A DNA stretch of 64,000 nt from Chitinibacter bivalviorum. Lineage in GTDB: Bacteria > Pseudomonadota > Gammaproteobacteria > Burkholderiales > Chitinibacteraceae. Below the pieces are notes generated by a model. It saw nothing but the letters and a program-made list of their open reading frames with translations, had not been told where the DNA came from and did no database searches. The position numbers were made by a program, and so were the translations under genes. The stretch lies in contig NZ_CP058627.1 of the NCBI RefSeq assembly GCF_013403565.1, forward strand, positions 2,976,001-3,040,000, in the 5' to 3' direction. Of this stretch, positions 15,802-27,157 are shown in pieces. How positions within the stretch are numbered: the stretch's first letter is position 1; each line of letters begins with the position of its first letter.

Positions 15802-17430
15802 ATGATGAAAAATTGGGGCGTAAAGGCAAGGTTGATGGCAGGTTTTGGCTTGGTCCTGAGCTTATTGGTATTCGTCGCGCTGGTGGCCTTAAGTAGCCTA
15901 GGGGCAATCAAGGGCACGATTGGCGAATTGGTGGGGGAGCGCTATCCGGCTGCGGTTGCTGCCAACCAGTTGATTACCTTGGCCTATAACACGGATCTGG
16001 TTTTTCGCAATGCTGCGCTAGCCGACGATTACGATTCGATGGAGGCTGAATTAAAAAAACTTGATGAGCAAAATGCACTCGAAGAAAAACTCATTAACAG
16101 CCTCAAGTCTATGCCGCTCGATGCACAAGCCAAGACACTGATTGCCGACGTGGAGCGCACTAATGAGGCCATGGACAAACAAAAAACGACCTTAATTAGT
16201 CAACTTAAAGTTGATCGTGCTATCGGTGGTAAGTTTATCAATAGCGAATACTCGCCCATTAGTAAGGCCTACCGCGATGCGGTATTAAAACTAGTGCAGC
16301 GACTTGGCGCCGAGATGGAGGAGGGCAAGAAAAACGTTGAAAGCAGTACGGTGACGGCTTTCAGTGTCATTGCCAGCGTTTCGATTTTGGCGGTCGTCGT
16401 GGGTTTGGTGCTGGCTTGGCTGATTGCCAACCTCGTCATTCGTTCGCTACGGGCCGCCAATGAAGTGGCTGAAAAAATTGCTGCTGGTGATTTGACGCAT
16501 GAGTGGCGTAATCAGCAGATTGGCAGCGATGAAATTGGCGTATTGTTATCTTCATTGAAAAAGATGCAGGAAAACCTGACCCAAATTATTGGCCAGATTC
16601 GTGATAATTCGCATGATGTTGCCAATGCGGCGCGCACTTTAAGCCATGCTTCGCAGCAAATTCATAGCGGCACAGATACGCAATCGGCTGCAGCGAGCAA
16701 TATGGCCGCCGCAGTGGAGGAAATGAGCGTCAGCATGGATCAAGTGGCGCACAACTCGGTCGATGTCGAACAAAAAGCACGTGATGCTGGTGCGTTAGCG
16801 AAAAATGGTAGTGGAGATGTGGTGGCCGCCGCCCAGGAAATGCAGGCGATTTCAGGTGAAGTGAGTAGTGCTGCCGAGCAAATTACCGAGTTAGGCCGCA
16901 ATATTGAAGAAATCGGTAGTATTGTCGTCGTGATTAAAGATGTTGCCGATCAGACCAATTTGCTGGCACTCAATGCCGCCATTGAAGCGGCGCGCGCCGG
17001 TGATATGGGGCGTGGCTTTGCCGTCGTCGCCGATGAAGTGCGCAAACTGGCTGAGCGCACCACGCAATCTGCGACACAAATTACCGCCATGGTTGGCGCA
17101 ATTCAAAGCAGCGCCCAAGATGCGGTTAAACGCATGAGCAATGGCAGCCGCCGGGTTGGTGATGGGCTGAATTTGGCCAATCAGGCCAGCGACAGCATCG
17201 GGCGGATTAATGCCAGCAGCAATGATGTGGTCGAGTCGGTGTTTGGCATCACCGAGCAGGTACAAGAACAGCGTGCTGCTGCGCGGGATATTGCGGTAAA
17301 TGTGGAACGTATTGCGCAAATGGCCGAAGAAAACTCAGTTTCGGCGCGGAATATGGTCGATTCGATTGGTCAACTCGAATCAATGTCGAGCCAATTGTCC
17401 CAAACGGTGCAACGCTTTAAGGTGCGTTAA
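15802..17430 (+). CDS. Methyl-accepting chemotaxis protein
   Basis: A 542-residue transmembrane chemoreceptor. TM1 is at about residues 10-32, a four-helix-bundle periplasmic sensor at 33-190, TM2 at about 192-214 ([24 protein letters not shown]), HAMP at 215-270, then the signalling coiled coil. The hairpin tip [38 protein letters not shown] that binds CheA and CheW is intact. Candidate methylation sites lie in the [12 protein letters not shown] and [13 protein letters not shown] segments. Start can be ATG 15802 or 15805. Transcribed towards, and sharing a terminator with, the large chemotaxis operon; the ligand cannot be read from sequence. Confidence 0.93.
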   Translation: MMKNWGVKARLMAGFGLVLSLLVFVALVALSSLGAIKGTIGELVGERYPAAVAANQLITLAYNTDLVFRNAALADDYDSMEAELKKLDEQNALEEKLINSLKSMPLDAQAKTLIADVERTNEAMDKQKTTLISQLKVDRAIGGKFINSEYSPISKAYRDAVLKLVQRLGAEMEEGKKNVESSTVTAFSVIASVSILAVVVGLVLAWLIANLVIRSLRAANEVAEKIAAGDLTHEWRNQQIGSDEIGVLLSSLKKMQENLTQIIGQIRDNSHDVANAARTLSHASQQIHSGTDTQSAAASNMAAAVEEMSVSMDQVAHNSVDVEQKARDAGALAKNGSGDVVAAAQEMQAISGEVSSAAEQITELGRNIEEIGSIVVVIKDVADQTNLLALNAAIEAARAGDMGRGFAVVADEVRKLAERTTQSATQITAMVGAIQSSAQDAVKRMSNGSRRVGDGLNLANQASDSIGRINASSNDVVESVFGITEQVQEQRAAARDIAVNVERIAQMAEENSVSARNMVDSIGQLESMSSQLSQTVQRFKVR

Positions 17431-17446
17431 TCATTGGGGTTTGCCG

Positions 17447-17473
17447 AAAAGGATCGCTTGCGATCCTTTTTTA
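17447..17473. terminator. Bidirectional terminator between MCP and cheB
   Basis: Stem AAAAGGATCGC/GCGATCCTTTT with loop TT, followed by T-run; A-run on the other side. Ends the plus-strand MCP gene and the minus-strand chemotaxis operon. Confidence 0.85.
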
Positions 17474-17503
17474 TGCTCTCAATAATGGCGCTAGCGTTCG
17501 GGA

Positions 17504-18721
17504 TTAGCGAAATTTGCCGATTGAATCCGCAATATGATCAAGGGCAATGACTTCTTTAGCACCGCCCAGCCCCAGCGCCTCTTTGGGCATGCCAAATACC
17601 ACGCAGCTTTCCTCGTCTTGCGCAAAGGTCATCGCCCCCGCATCGAACATTTCCCGCATGCCCTTGGCGCCATCATCCCCCATGCCGGTCAAGATATAAC
17701 CGACAGCATTGCGTCCTGCTGCGCTGGCCGCCGAGCGAAATAGCACATCGACCGATGGCCGATGCCGACTAACCAAGGGGCCATCCAGCACTTCAACATA
17801 ATATTGGCTGCCATTACGCCGGATCACCATGTGTTTGCCGCCAGGGGCAATCAAAGCCAGACCGGGCATGATTTTGTCGTTGTTTTGCGCTTCCCTGATT
17901 TCTATTTCGCACAAGCTATCGAGTCGTTTGGCAAAGCTGGCGGTAAATTTCTCGGGCATATGCTGCACAATGGCCAGACCTGCGCAATTGCGTTTCAGAT
18001 GAGGCAAGATGGCTTCCAGCGCCTGCGTGCCTCCCGTCGACGTGCCAATGGCGATAATTTTACTGGTGGTTGGTATCACACTACCGCTGCTCGGCGCTTG
18101 CAAGATGGCGTCGGCGCTCAGTTTCGGTGAACCTAGCCTCTCGGCCATCGTTGTCATATTGCTGGACGATGTGGGTTTTGGGGGCGTTGGGCTGCGTGAT
18201 GCTGGCGTCGATGGGCTGCTGCGCGTGCTGGTACTCAGTGGCGTGCTGGGTCGTGGTATCGCTGGGCTTGTACTGGGTTTGACTGGAGGTGGGGTGATCG
18301 GTGTCAGGCGCACTTTCGACATCCGCGCCACCGCTGCGCTGCGAATGGCGGTGAGTAAATCTGCGCTACTGTCCTGAATGTAATCCCGAAAACCGATGGC
18401 TGGTTTATTGATAATACCCAGCGCGCCCGCCGAGAGCGCCTGCATACTGAGATCGGCATTTTTCTCGGTCAGTGATGAGCAAATCACAACCGGTGTCGGT
18501 CGCTGCGCCATGATCTGTTTGAGAAAAGTAATGCCATCCATGCGTGGCATTTCAATGTCGAGCACGATGACATCGGGCCATTGTTTGGCCATTTTTTCTT
18601 GCGCAAAGATCGGATCGAACGCGGTGCCAATGACTTCGATATCGCGCTCTTTGCTCAGCAAATCTTGCATGACCTGCCGCACAATCGATGAGTCATCCAC
18701 AATCAGCACTTTTATCGTCAT
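17504..18721 (-). CDS. cheB: Chemotaxis response regulator / protein-glutamate methylesterase (copy 1)
   Basis: A 405-residue CheB. REC domain 1-125 with phospho-acceptor D55 and acidic pair D9-D10. A long Pro/Ser/Thr-rich linker covers about 140-190. The methylesterase domain has the catalytic triad S228 (GTSTGG), H254 (IVQHMP) and D350 (GMGDDGA). It demethylates receptor glutamates when phosphorylated by CheA. The linker is much longer and lower in complexity than in the second CheB of the same operon (22874-23977). Last gene of the operon, 12 bp after the tipless receptor-like gene. Confidence 0.93.
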   Translation of the reverse strand: MTIKVLIVDDSSIVRQVMQDLLSKERDIEVIGTAFDPIFAQEKMAKQWPDVIVLDIEMPRMDGITFLKQIMAQRPTPVVICSSLTEKNADLSMQALSAGALGIINKPAIGFRDYIQDSSADLLTAIRSAAVARMSKVRLTPITPPPVKPSTSPAIPRPSTPLSTSTRSSPSTPASRSPTPPKPTSSSNMTTMAERLGSPKLSADAILQAPSSGSVIPTTSKIIAIGTSTGGTQALEAILPHLKRNCAGLAIVQHMPEKFTASFAKRLDSLCEIEIREAQNNDKIMPGLALIAPGGKHMVIRRNGSQYYVEVLDGPLVSRHRPSVDVLFRSAASAAGRNAVGYILTGMGDDGAKGMREMFDAGAMTFAQDEESCVVFGMPKEALGLGGAKEVIALDHIADSIGKFR

Positions 18722-18733
18722 GGCTATTTCGCC

Positions 18734-19951
18734 CTATTCGGTTTTAATCAATTCAATCGATGCGTTGAGGTTTTCGGCCTCGAGTGCTAGATATTGTGCG
18801 ACTCGACTGAGGTTATTCGCTGCCGCTGCATTATTGGCCGTGGTATTACTCAAGATAGCGAGGTTTTTATTCGCTTGCTCAACACCTTGCGCCTGTTCTT
18901 TCGAGGCATACAATATTTCCTGCGCGAGGTCTTTCAGATGAGGCTGCAAATCGATCAACTTTTCCAGTTGCTGAGCGTGCTTGGCATTTTGGGAAACAGT
19001 GGCGGCAATCTGCATCAGCATGGTGCTACTTTGTTCAATCGCATGTGCCTGTTGTTGTGCGGTGCTTGCGACGGCCTGCGCATCGGCTTGTACTTGCTGC
19101 GATAAATGAATTAAGTCACGGCTAGTTTTGCGTAAATCAATCACCGTATCCACCAACCAGTCGAGCATGACTTTTAATTGCCCTAATACGCTTTTGGGCT
19201 GATTGGTATGGATGCTGGCGGTTAAATCGCCTGTGACGATTTGTCTGGCCAGGTGGCGCGCTTGTTCTGGATCTCCGCCAATTTGCTGCAAAATACCGCG
19301 TAAAATCAGCCAAAAAAGGCTGATCAGCACTATCGCGCTAATCAGGGCTATGATCAGATAACTTCGTGTAGCTTGTGCAATATCATTGAGCGTTGCCTGT
19401 GCGTCAAGTTGATCTTGTATTTGATTGCGCGCTGCCACGGTGGCGGCTTTTTTGCTCAATGCGTCGGTTAGATTTTGATCAATGCCCCGGATCTGACTAT
19501 CTATTTTTTTCCCGGTCTCTGGGTCCGCGGGGTCAAATTTGAGTAATGCGTGGCGATATTGCTCAGTGACTTGGGCGTGCTCGCGCTGCAGTTGCAAAAT
19601 GGCTGCCTTGGCTTCGCCTGTGTGAGCCATAGCTAGACTCGCTTGGCTCAGCAAACTCTGCACCTTTTGCGCTTGCAAGGTAAATTGCGAAAGCTCTAAT
19701 TCAAAATCATTTTTTTCATTTCCACGCAGCAAAATGTTTTTTAAATGTTGGATCTGAATTTTGAATTGAACATTGGCTTCGAGTATCTTTGCGATACTGT
19801 CACTCAGGGTTTTATTGTGCTCATCGCGCGCCACCTCGTTTTTATACAGCGAATTGAGCTCATAAATGGTGACGCAACCCAACAGGAGGCCCAGGCTCAT
19901 CGTGATTATGGCCAGCAAGATAAATTTGCTTTTTAAGCTTCGCTGATTCAT
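18734..19951 (-). CDS. Receptor-like protein lacking the chemoreceptor signalling tip
   Basis: A 405-residue MCP-like protein. TM1 about 10-32, a periplasmic helical sensor with VQFKIQIQHLKNILLRGNE like its neighbour (20011-21567), TM2 about 200-222, HAMP about 223-275. The cytoplasmic coiled coil then aligns with the start (AIEQSSTMLMQIAATVSQNAKH) and the end (ASKEQAQGVEQANKNLAILSNTTANNAAAANNLSRVAQ) of the neighbour's signalling domain, but about 105 residues between them are absent, including the whole [19 protein letters not shown] tip. The methylation glutamates of the paralogue are mostly replaced (for example EEL by NNL). It should not bind CheA/CheW in the usual way. The frame is intact, so it is not an obvious pseudogene. 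No SD oddity seen. Confidence 0.85.
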   Translation of the reverse strand: MNQRSLKSKFILLAIITMSLGLLLGCVTIYELNSLYKNEVARDEHNKTLSDSIAKILEANVQFKIQIQHLKNILLRGNEKNDFELELSQFTLQAQKVQSLLSQASLAMAHTGEAKAAILQLQREHAQVTEQYRHALLKFDPADPETGKKIDSQIRGIDQNLTDALSKKAATVAARNQIQDQLDAQATLNDIAQATRSYLIIALISAIVLISLFWLILRGILQQIGGDPEQARHLARQIVTGDLTASIHTNQPKSVLGQLKVMLDWLVDTVIDLRKTSRDLIHLSQQVQADAQAVASTAQQQAHAIEQSSTMLMQIAATVSQNAKHAQQLEKLIDLQPHLKDLAQEILYASKEQAQGVEQANKNLAILSNTTANNAAAANNLSRVAQYLALEAENLNASIELIKTE

Positions 19952-20010
19952 TTATACATCTCGGGGTATGTTCATCTAGTCATTGAATTAGATTAATTTC
20001 AGGAATATAC

Positions 20011-21567
20011 CTATCGATATTTCTTGCTTTTACTTTGTTTGCCGAGTTTAAAAAAAGCCACCATCTCTTTAAGTGACATCGCTTGTGCCGAAAGCTCTTC
20101 GGCCGTGGCGCTGAGTTCTTCGGACGACGCGGCGTTTTGCTGAGTCGTGGTGGCCAATTGCCCGACGGCGCTATTGATTTGCGCGATGCCGATCGATTGG
20201 CTTTCCGATGCTTGGGCTATGTCGAGTACCAGATCGGATGTTTTGCGGATCGCAGGTACGACCGCATCGAGTTCGGCGCTGGCCAGCTGTGCTTGTACGG
20301 CACTGGTTTTGGCGAGCGTGCTAATTTCTTGTGCTGCTTTCTGGCTGCGCTCAGCCAGTTTGCGCACCTCGCTGGCAACCACAGCAAAACCTTTGCCTTG
20401 CTCGCCAGCGCGCGCAGCTTCAATCGCGGCATTGAGCGCCAAGAGGTTGGTCTGGTAAGCGATATCGTCGACGATATTGATTTTCTGGCTGATTTCCAGC
20501 ATTGAGCTCACCGCATCACCAACGACCTTGGCACCTTTGACGGTGCTAGTCGCCGCTTGATTGGCATTTTGTTCGGTGATTTTGGCGTTATCGGCATTTT
20601 GCTGAATGATGCTGGCGATTTCTTCCAGCGAGGCGCTGCTTTCTTCAACGCTGGCGGCCTGACTCATGGCATTGCGACTCAGTGATTGTGAGGAGTCGCT
20701 GACCTGAACGGCAGAATTGGCCAATCCCGCAGCGGTGTCATTCACCTCCTGTATGATGTGTTGCAGTTGTTTGACCATTTGGCCAAGCGCACCAAGAATA
20801 CTATTGGGTTGTGCGCTTAATTGATGATGATCTAAATCGAGATTGCCATTTGCGACTTGCTGAGCCACGGCCACTGCGACCTGAGGTTCGCCGCCGATCA
20901 TGGATATGAGGTTGCGGATGATGAGTACCATAATGCCAATCAAAATGGCGCTGCAGATGGTTGCTGTTAGCAGCATCATGCTGCGGGTGTGTAGTAATTG
21001 AGCGCTGATATTTTTCAGATTGTCATTGAGGAGTTTTTCTTGCTGCTTCGAGCTCTGGTCGGCCAGCGCAGTCATCTTTTCCGCTGAGGCGCGATCCATG
21101 CCTGTGACCAATTTATCCACCAGTTTGCCGCTTTCGGGATTGTTGGCATCAAAGGAGGTCAACGCTTGCCGATAGTTTTCGCCCAAGATGTGATGCTGTT
21201 TGATCAGCTCGTCGATGGCTGTGTGATCTTGCTCTGCGGCTTGGAAATGGCGTACTGCTTGATTGAGTTTTTCGATGGTGGCCGCTTCATGTTTGGCAAA
21301 ACCAGCGCGGTGTTTTTTCATACTGGCTTCATTGTTGCCACGAATCAGGATATTTTTCCATTCCTGCACCTGCGTTTTAAATTCGACATTGGCGTCTTGT
21401 ATGCCTGCGCTGGCTGCGCTGATTTGAATGGCAATGGCGAGCTTGCTTTCGATCTCACGACTGGCGCTGTCGATCTGGAAATAAACCATGGCGGTTAGTA
21501 GACTCAATAGCAGCACGGTGCTACTTGCGAGCAAGGTGAACTGAGCTTTCATGCTGAGATTGTTCAT
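20011..21567 (-). CDS. Methyl-accepting chemotaxis protein
   Basis: A 518-residue receptor. TM1 about 10-30, periplasmic helical sensor ([20 protein letters not shown]), TM2 about 197-218, HAMP, and a complete signalling domain with tip [38 protein letters not shown]. Methylation-type segments are [11 protein letters not shown] and [15 protein letters not shown]. It is the intact paralogue of the tipless protein encoded just downstream (59 bp gap), so the pair probably arose by duplication. Part of the chemotaxis operon. Confidence 0.93.
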   Translation of the reverse strand: MNNLSMKAQFTLLASSTVLLLSLLTAMVYFQIDSASREIESKLAIAIQISAASAGIQDANVEFKTQVQEWKNILIRGNNEASMKKHRAGFAKHEAATIEKLNQAVRHFQAAEQDHTAIDELIKQHHILGENYRQALTSFDANNPESGKLVDKLVTGMDRASAEKMTALADQSSKQQEKLLNDNLKNISAQLLHTRSMMLLTATICSAILIGIMVLIIRNLISMIGGEPQVAVAVAQQVANGNLDLDHHQLSAQPNSILGALGQMVKQLQHIIQEVNDTAAGLANSAVQVSDSSQSLSRNAMSQAASVEESSASLEEIASIIQQNADNAKITEQNANQAATSTVKGAKVVGDAVSSMLEISQKINIVDDIAYQTNLLALNAAIEAARAGEQGKGFAVVASEVRKLAERSQKAAQEISTLAKTSAVQAQLASAELDAVVPAIRKTSDLVLDIAQASESQSIGIAQINSAVGQLATTTQQNAASSEELSATAEELSAQAMSLKEMVAFFKLGKQSKSKKYR

Positions 21568-21629
21568 GGGGTATCTCCTTGCATTCTTTTATTTGTAATG
21601 CGTTTACTTGTATACCTTTGTTGGTATTT

Positions 21630-22877
21630 TTAGAGATCTCGTAAACGTTTGCTGTTTTGCTTGATCCAATCGATTAATTCATCCCCAGGCATCGGCTTGG
21701 CGGCCAGATAGCCTTGTGCTGTATCGCAGCCCAAACGCTTCAGTAGCACCCAGTCATCGGCATTTTCAACGCCTTCGGCGACACAGTGCAGTCCCAACTT
21801 ACGCGCCGTTTCAATCGCGATACTGAGCATATTGCTCAATTGCAGGCTGTCGCTGGCGCCATCGACAAAGGAACGGTCAATTTTGAGCTCGGTAAATGGA
21901 ATGCGTGCCAATTGCTGCATGGAAGAAAAGCCCGTGCCATAGTCGTCAATCGACAAGCCAAAGCCTTTCAGGCGCAAGCGTGCGAGTGAGTTGAGTGATA
22001 AAGCGACGTCAGCCATGACGGCTGTCTCGGTAATTTCTAATGTGATCGACTGCGGCGTAATGCCACTATTACTAACTCGCTGATCAATTTGTTCGACTAG
22101 GCCTAAATCGGCCAGCGATAGCGAAGATAAATTGATGGCGACATTCAAATTGAGGCCATGGGCGTGCCAGTATTGCAGCCACTCCAGTGACATTTCCAAG
22201 ACCTGCAAAGTGATGTCATGGATTAAGCCGTGCTCCTCGGCCAGCGGAATAAAATCGTTGGGCATAATCATGCCCTTTTCAGGGTGCTGCCAGCGGATGA
22301 GCGTTTCGACGCCTTTAATCATGCCGTTGGCGAGCAAGATTTTGGGCTGAAAGTAAGTCGTAAATTGCTTATTGATAATGGCCGAGGCAATCTCAGGCAC
22401 GCTGACCACGACTTTGGCTTGACGATTTAATTCGGGGGGCGGGGTGGGCTTTTTATTTGCATATTTGTCGAGCGTTATCTGCAGCTGCTCGATAGACAGT
22501 GGCTTTTGTAAAGCGCCAACGACGGGCAAGCCATAGGCTTTGATCATGGTTTCAACCGATGATAGCAGGGCAATCTCGCGTGAGCTCACGATCAGAATCG
22601 AGATAAATTGATTGCTTTGGGCTAATTGTTGTATCAAAGAAATACCATCCAGCACCGGCATTTCCAAATCGACGAGTAGTAATTCGGGCTGCGTGTCCAG
22701 CATGGCCAATTGGTCGAGGGCATCTTGGCCATTTTCAGCTTGAGCCACGACGGTGAGCTCAAGTTGCTCACACAATTGGGTGGCGTACTGACGTTGCACG
22801 GCCGAGTCGTCAATGACCATGACCTTGCTAAATTTGCGAATTAAGAAGGGCTTGCTTTGAGGCATAGTCAGCATCAC
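21630..22877 (-). CDS. REC-EAL response regulator, c-di-GMP phosphodiesterase (RocR-like)
   Basis: A 415-residue two-domain protein. REC domain 15-140 with phospho-acceptor D70; EAL domain about 165-410. EAL residues needed for catalysis appear intact: Glu in VETLIRW (EAL is ETL here), Asn in INLSS, Glu in EITET, the two Asp of [10 protein letters not shown], Lys in ELKIDRSF, Glu in AEGVE, Gln in AQGY. It should hydrolyse c-di-GMP under control of phosphorylation. The start codon overlaps the stop of the second cheB by 4 bp (ATGA), so its synthesis is coupled to chemotaxis proteins. It links chemotaxis signalling with c-di-GMP (inference). Confidence 0.92.
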   Translation of the reverse strand: MMLTMPQSKPFLIRKFSKVMVIDDSAVQRQYATQLCEQLELTVVAQAENGQDALDQLAMLDTQPELLLVDLEMPVLDGISLIQQLAQSNQFISILIVSSREIALLSSVETMIKAYGLPVVGALQKPLSIEQLQITLDKYANKKPTPPPELNRQAKVVVSVPEIASAIINKQFTTYFQPKILLANGMIKGVETLIRWQHPEKGMIMPNDFIPLAEEHGLIHDITLQVLEMSLEWLQYWHAHGLNLNVAINLSSLSLADLGLVEQIDQRVSNSGITPQSITLEITETAVMADVALSLNSLARLRLKGFGLSIDDYGTGFSSMQQLARIPFTELKIDRSFVDGASDSLQLSNMLSIAIETARKLGLHCVAEGVENADDWVLLKRLGCDTAQGYLAAKPMPGDELIDWIKQNSKRLRDL

Positions 22878-23977
22878 CCGTATTTACAGATTGATTTTGC
22901 GATTTGATCCAGCGGCATGATTTCTGTTGCCGCCCCTAGTTTGATGGCCTCTTTGGGCATGCCAAACACCACGCAGCTGTTTTCATCTTGCGCAATGGTA
23001 TGTGCGCCTGCATCGTGCATTTCTTTTAGCCCTTTGGCGCCATCGTCGCCCATCCCGGTCATGATGATGCCCAGCGCATTGCGCCCCGATGCTTTGGCGG
23101 CAGAGCGAAACAGCACATCAACCGAAGGGCGATGCCGGCTAACGGGCGGTCCGTCGATTACTTCGACGTGGTAGAAAGCACCGCTGCGTTTGATCGTCAT
23201 ATGCCGTCCGCCCGGCGCAATAATCGCGCGACCAGGGATAATGCGATCGCCATTGACGGCTTCTTTGACTTCGATCTGGCAAATGGAATTGAGCCGCTTG
23301 GCAAAGGCCGCAGTAAATTGCTCGGGCATATGCTGCACAATCGCCATGCCGGGGCAGGTGCGCGGTAGGCTGGTTAATATGGCTTCGAGTGCCTGCGTGC
23401 CACCGGTCGAAGTGCCAATGGCAACGATACGCTCGGTGGTTTGGAATAATTCTTTGCCAGTAGGCGCATCTAGTACGACATCGGCAGCGAGTTTGGCGCG
23501 AATATTGGGAAGTGCCGTGCTCGATAAGGCCGTTTTATTGACGGGCTGGGCGTTTGACCCGGCTTGAACGCGGCTCATTTTCGCTTGCGCAGCGCCGCGT
23601 ACGGCATCGATCAGCAATTTACTGTTTTCTTCCAAAAACGCTTTGACGCCACCCGTGGGCTTGGCGATCACACCCACCGCGCCCGCGGCCATCGCCTGCA
23701 TACTGACGTCCGCGCCTTTTTGCGTGAGCGACGAGCAAATCACGACTGGAGTAGGGCGCGTGGACATAATGTGCTTGAGAAAAGTAATGCCATCCATTTT
23801 TGGCATTTCTACATCCAGCACGATCACATCGGGCCAATGTTTTTTGAGCTTTTCGATTGCCATGATCGGGTCGTGTGCAACATCCAGCACATGGATTCCG
23901 CTGGCGCTGGTAAATACCTGGCTCAGTACCTGTCTGACCACGGCCGAGTCATCGACCAACATCACTTCGATTGTCAT
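22874..23977 (-). CDS. cheB: Chemotaxis response regulator / protein-glutamate methylesterase (copy 2)
   Basis: A 367-residue CheB of typical length. Phospho-acceptor D55; catalytic S190 (GTSTGG), H216 (IVQHMP) and D312 (GMGDDGA). The linker (about 135-175) is ordinary, unlike the Pro/Ser/Thr-rich linker of copy 1. The REC and esterase domains of the two copies are similar enough to suggest duplication within the operon. CheR is encoded directly upstream (18-bp gap), the usual CheR-CheB order. It removes methyl groups from receptors to give adaptation. Confidence 0.94.
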   Translation of the reverse strand: MTIEVMLVDDSAVVRQVLSQVFTSASGIHVLDVAHDPIMAIEKLKKHWPDVIVLDVEMPKMDGITFLKHIMSTRPTPVVICSSLTQKGADVSMQAMAAGAVGVIAKPTGGVKAFLEENSKLLIDAVRGAAQAKMSRVQAGSNAQPVNKTALSSTALPNIRAKLAADVVLDAPTGKELFQTTERIVAIGTSTGGTQALEAILTSLPRTCPGMAIVQHMPEQFTAAFAKRLNSICQIEVKEAVNGDRIIPGRAIIAPGGRHMTIKRSGAFYHVEVIDGPPVSRHRPSVDVLFRSAAKASGRNALGIIMTGMGDDGAKGLKEMHDAGAHTIAQDENSCVVFGMPKEAIKLGAATEIMPLDQIAKSICKYG

Positions 23978-23995
23978 TTCTCCCCCTCGGTATTT

Positions 23996-24799
23996 TTATA
24001 ATGTTTTTTGGTAAATACCGGCCTGAATCAATCTGAGTTGTGAACTCATGCCATTCAGACTTTCTGAATGGCTGACGAGTAAAAAGCCACCAGGTTGTAA
24101 ACGCTGAATGCAACGATTGACGACCTGTGCTTTGGTTTCAATATCAAAATAAATCAGTACATTGCGCAGGAAAATCACATCAAACGGCGCCATGCTGGGA
24201 AATTCTTCAATCAGATTGATGACCTTAAATTCCACGCGTTGGCGTAGCTCGCGCATGATCAATAGCGTATTCAGTTGCGTGCCCTGACCTTTTAAACAGA
24301 ATTTCTTGAGGTAGTTAACAGGTATGCCATCGCAGCGCTGCATGACATAGTGGCCGCCTCTGGCTTTGTCGATCACCGGCTGGCTAATATCGCTTCCCAT
24401 CAATTGCCATGGGCCTGCCACGCCCAGACAATCGGCCAGCATCATGGCAATGCTCCAGACCTCTTCGCCACTGGAGGCGGCGGCACTCCAAAAGCGTAGA
24501 ACTTGGCTGTGTGGGCGGGGCTGTAATAAAAATTGCTTGAGCCAGTCAAAATGCTTGGGTTCACGAAAGAAAAAAGTCTCATGCGTGGTGAGCAAATCTA
24601 GCGCTAATTGACGCTCGGCTTCTTCATCTTTGTGCGTGAGCAGGCGGAAATAGGCCTCAAACGTATCAATTTTTCGCGCGTGCAAACGCCGCATCAAACG
24701 CTGGGTCACCAGCGTTTTTTTGATGTCGGTGAAATGCACGCCCGTTTGGGCTTTCATCCACTGGCTGTAACGTTGAAACGTCGCGTCGCTCAATTGCAT
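23996..24799 (-). CDS. cheR: Chemotaxis protein methyltransferase
   Basis: A 267-residue CheR. The N-terminal helical domain includes LVTQRLMRRLHARKIDTFEAYFRLL; the SAM-binding domain has THETFFFREPKHF, FWSAAASSGEEVWSIAMML and DVIFLRNVLIYFD. It methylates glutamates of chemoreceptors with SAM. It starts 2 bp after the cheW stop, so the genes are coupled. No TPR extension, so it is of the simple type. Confidence 0.94.
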   Translation of the reverse strand: MQLSDATFQRYSQWMKAQTGVHFTDIKKTLVTQRLMRRLHARKIDTFEAYFRLLTHKDEEAERQLALDLLTTHETFFFREPKHFDWLKQFLLQPRPHSQVLRFWSAAASSGEEVWSIAMMLADCLGVAGPWQLMGSDISQPVIDKARGGHYVMQRCDGIPVNYLKKFCLKGQGTQLNTLLIMRELRQRVEFKVINLIEEFPSMAPFDVIFLRNVLIYFDIETKAQVVNRCIQRLQPGGFLLVSHSESLNGMSSQLRLIQAGIYQKTL

Positions 24800-24801
24800 A
24801 A

Positions 24802-25374
24802 TTACTCTTGGGCGTCCTCTGCGTGCTCATCCAGCATGGCCACGGCATCGTCGTCTATCATCGCCAACTGCGCCATTTCCTCCACGGACAACGCACGACT
24901 TAAATCAAGCAGCACCACAAACTTGTTTTGAACTTTGGCCATGCCCGCAATGAAGTCGCTGCGAATATGATTGCCAAATTGGGGCGCGGCGACGATGTCA
25001 CTGTCGGGAATCGCCAGTACTTCATGCACCGCATCAACCAGCACTCCAATGTATTGCTGCTGTTCCTCGTGCTCAACTTCTACGATCACTACGCAAGTGC
25101 GGCGTTGAACTGCGGTTTCGCCTTTGCCAAAACGCAGCGATAAATCAATCACCGGCACCACGGCGCCGCGCAGATTCATTACCCCGCGCACAAAGCTCGG
25201 CATCATTGGCACTTGCGTCATCGGCATGTATTCAAGCAATTCTTTGATCGCCAAAATGCCGATGGCAAAGGTTTCACCGCAGAGCTGAAACGTTAAATAT
25301 TGAGATAAATCCAAAGCGGCTTCTTCATGTTGCTGCGCCTTGTCTTTTCCCGTTTTAAGGGCAAGTGCTCCCAT
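24802..25374 (-). CDS. cheW: Chemotaxis adaptor protein
   Basis: A 190-residue CheW with a 20-residue charged N-terminal extension before the SH3-like domain (QYLTFQLCGETFAIGILAIKELLEY, VRGVMNLRGAVVPVIDLSLRFG). It couples receptors to CheA. The acidic tail MIDDDAVAMLDEHAEDAQE is longer than usual. Located 14 bp after the MCP gene and 2 bp before cheR. Confidence 0.94.
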   Translation of the reverse strand: MGALALKTGKDKAQQHEEAALDLSQYLTFQLCGETFAIGILAIKELLEYMPMTQVPMMPSFVRGVMNLRGAVVPVIDLSLRFGKGETAVQRRTCVVIVEVEHEEQQQYIGVLVDAVHEVLAIPDSDIVAAPQFGNHIRSDFIAGMAKVQNKFVVLLDLSRALSVEEMAQLAMIDDDAVAMLDEHAEDAQE

Positions 25375-25388
25375 GGCTGTTCTCCAGT

Positions 25389-27044
25389 TTAGAAGCGGGT
25401 AAAGTCAGATTCATCAATATCGACATTCGCTTTCGACCCCATCACATAGCTTTTTTGCGGACTAGCGCTGACGGTGCTGCGGCGTGTGCTATTACTAGTA
25501 CGACGACGACTCGCATGCCCTTCATCAAGGCGGAAGAAGGAAATTAAGTCTTGCAGATTCTCGGCTTGGCCACTGAGCTCTTCGGCGGTTGAGGCTAGCT
25601 CTTCACTGGAAGCCGAGTTTTGCTGGGTAGCGGTATTGATTTGCTGCACCGCTGAATTGACCTGATTCACGCCAGTGGCCTGCTCGCTGGCGGCGGCGGA
25701 GATTTCTTGCACCAAATCCGCGGTTTTCGAGCTTGAGCGCACCATTTCTTCCAGCAATTCCCCCGCGCGCTCGGCCAGTTTCACGCTGCTGCTGGCGACT
25801 TCGCCGATGTCTTGCGCGGCCACTTGACTGCGCTCGGCCAGTTTACGCACCTCGGCGGCCACCACGGCAAAGCCTTTACCTTGCTCACCGGCGCGCGCCG
25901 CTTCAATTGCGGCATTGAGCGCCAATAGATTTGTTTGGTAGGCAATGTCGTCGATAATGCTGATTTTGTCGGCAATTTGACGCATGGCGGTGACGGTATG
26001 GCGCACTGTTTCGCCGCCATCAGCCGCTTCGCGTGCCGCTTTATTGGCGATGCTTTCGGTGACTTTGGCGTTATCGCTGGTTTGGTTGATGGATGAAGAC
26101 ATCTCTTCAATCGAAGCCGAAGTTTGCTCGATGCTGGCGGCAGATTGCTGAGAAGTTTGGGATAGTGATTGTGAGGTCGCGCTGACTTGAACGGCTGCTG
26201 ACGATAAATTGTCGGCGCTGGACTTCACATCAACCATGATGGTGCGGATTTTTTCAATGGCGCCATACAGCGAGGCCAGTACGCTGGTTTTATCGCCAGG
26301 TCGCAAATTCACCGCCACCATCAGATTGCCATTGGCAAATTCGCGCATAATTTCAGACGCGTAATGGGGCTCGCCGCCGAGGGTGCGAGTCAGATTACGC
26401 ACAATAAATAACACCAGCAGGATGGCAATCACGATCGCAATGCCTGCAAGCACCAGCAGTTGAGTGAGCGTGTTGTGATAAATGCCCTCAGATTCTTTCG
26501 CCGCTTTAACGTTAAGTTCTTGCTGTAGATTGAACATCTTGTCGCAGGCTCCAGCCAGTGCACTATTGGCCCCGCTGACTTTCGCAAGTGCTAACTTTGC
26601 CTCTTCGGCTTTATTTTCGGAGCCGAATTTGAGGACTAATTCAGCACCGGAACGTGCCTCAGGCAATACGCGCTCAATTTCGGCGAAGATTTCACGTTCT
26701 GGTTGGGTGGTTTCGCTGGCGGGATCATCCAGTACGGCTTTGAGCTTTTTCATATTGCTGTCAAAGTCATCGCGTGCCTTGCTGTAGCTCTCGGTTGCTT
26801 TGGCGATGTTGGCCGCATCTTCATAAATCACCGCGTTGCGGTATGCAATTCGTATTTGCTGTACGGCAAGGTTCATCCGAGCGGCATACTCGATCTCGGC
26901 ATTATTGATCGACACAATACTTTTCAGATTTTCATTCAGGTTGTTGTAGCCACGAACCGCCGCGCCGACGCAGACCAGTAGCAGCACAATCATCAGGCTA
27001 AATGCCAGTATGAGGCGGGTAGCAATCGTCATTTGTTTTTTCAT
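25389..27044 (-). CDS. Methyl-accepting chemotaxis protein with C-terminal tail
   Basis: A 551-residue receptor with TM1 about 10-32, four-helix-bundle sensor ([31 protein letters not shown]), TM2 about 193-214, HAMP and an intact tip [23 protein letters not shown]. After the coiled coil, a flexible basic Ser/Arg-rich tail of about 45 residues ends with DESDFTRF. The final DFTRF resembles the terminal aromatic pentapeptide that tethers CheR/CheB on high-abundance receptors (e.g. NWETF), an inference. Encoded between cheA and cheW, the usual place for the main receptor of the operon. Confidence 0.94.
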   Translation of the reverse strand: MKKQMTIATRLILAFSLMIVLLLVCVGAAVRGYNNLNENLKSIVSINNAEIEYAARMNLAVQQIRIAYRNAVIYEDAANIAKATESYSKARDDFDSNMKKLKAVLDDPASETTQPEREIFAEIERVLPEARSGAELVLKFGSENKAEEAKLALAKVSGANSALAGACDKMFNLQQELNVKAAKESEGIYHNTLTQLLVLAGIAIVIAILLVLFIVRNLTRTLGGEPHYASEIMREFANGNLMVAVNLRPGDKTSVLASLYGAIEKIRTIMVDVKSSADNLSSAAVQVSATSQSLSQTSQQSAASIEQTSASIEEMSSSINQTSDNAKVTESIANKAAREAADGGETVRHTVTAMRQIADKISIIDDIAYQTNLLALNAAIEAARAGEQGKGFAVVAAEVRKLAERSQVAAQDIGEVASSSVKLAERAGELLEEMVRSSSKTADLVQEISAAASEQATGVNQVNSAVQQINTATQQNSASSEELASTAEELSGQAENLQDLISFFRLDEGHASRRRTSNSTRRSTVSASPQKSYVMGSKANVDIDESDFTRF

Positions 27045-27157
27045 TTTGTTTCATCTCCTAATTGCGCGTATTTATTTGTGATGAAGTTCAATATTGAACG
27101 TATGTGCTTCTATTCTTTTGAAATTAGGGTTTTCAGGGCTATACGTAGTGGGTGTAT

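Noticed and set aside
18734..19951. Treating the tipless receptor as a frameshifted pseudogene
   Set aside because: The frame is continuous and both ends of the coiled coil align, so an internal in-frame loss fits better.
21630..22877. Reading the ETL in place of EAL as an inactive phosphodiesterase
   Set aside because: The catalytic Glu is kept and all other metal and substrate residues are present; the middle residue varies in active enzymes.
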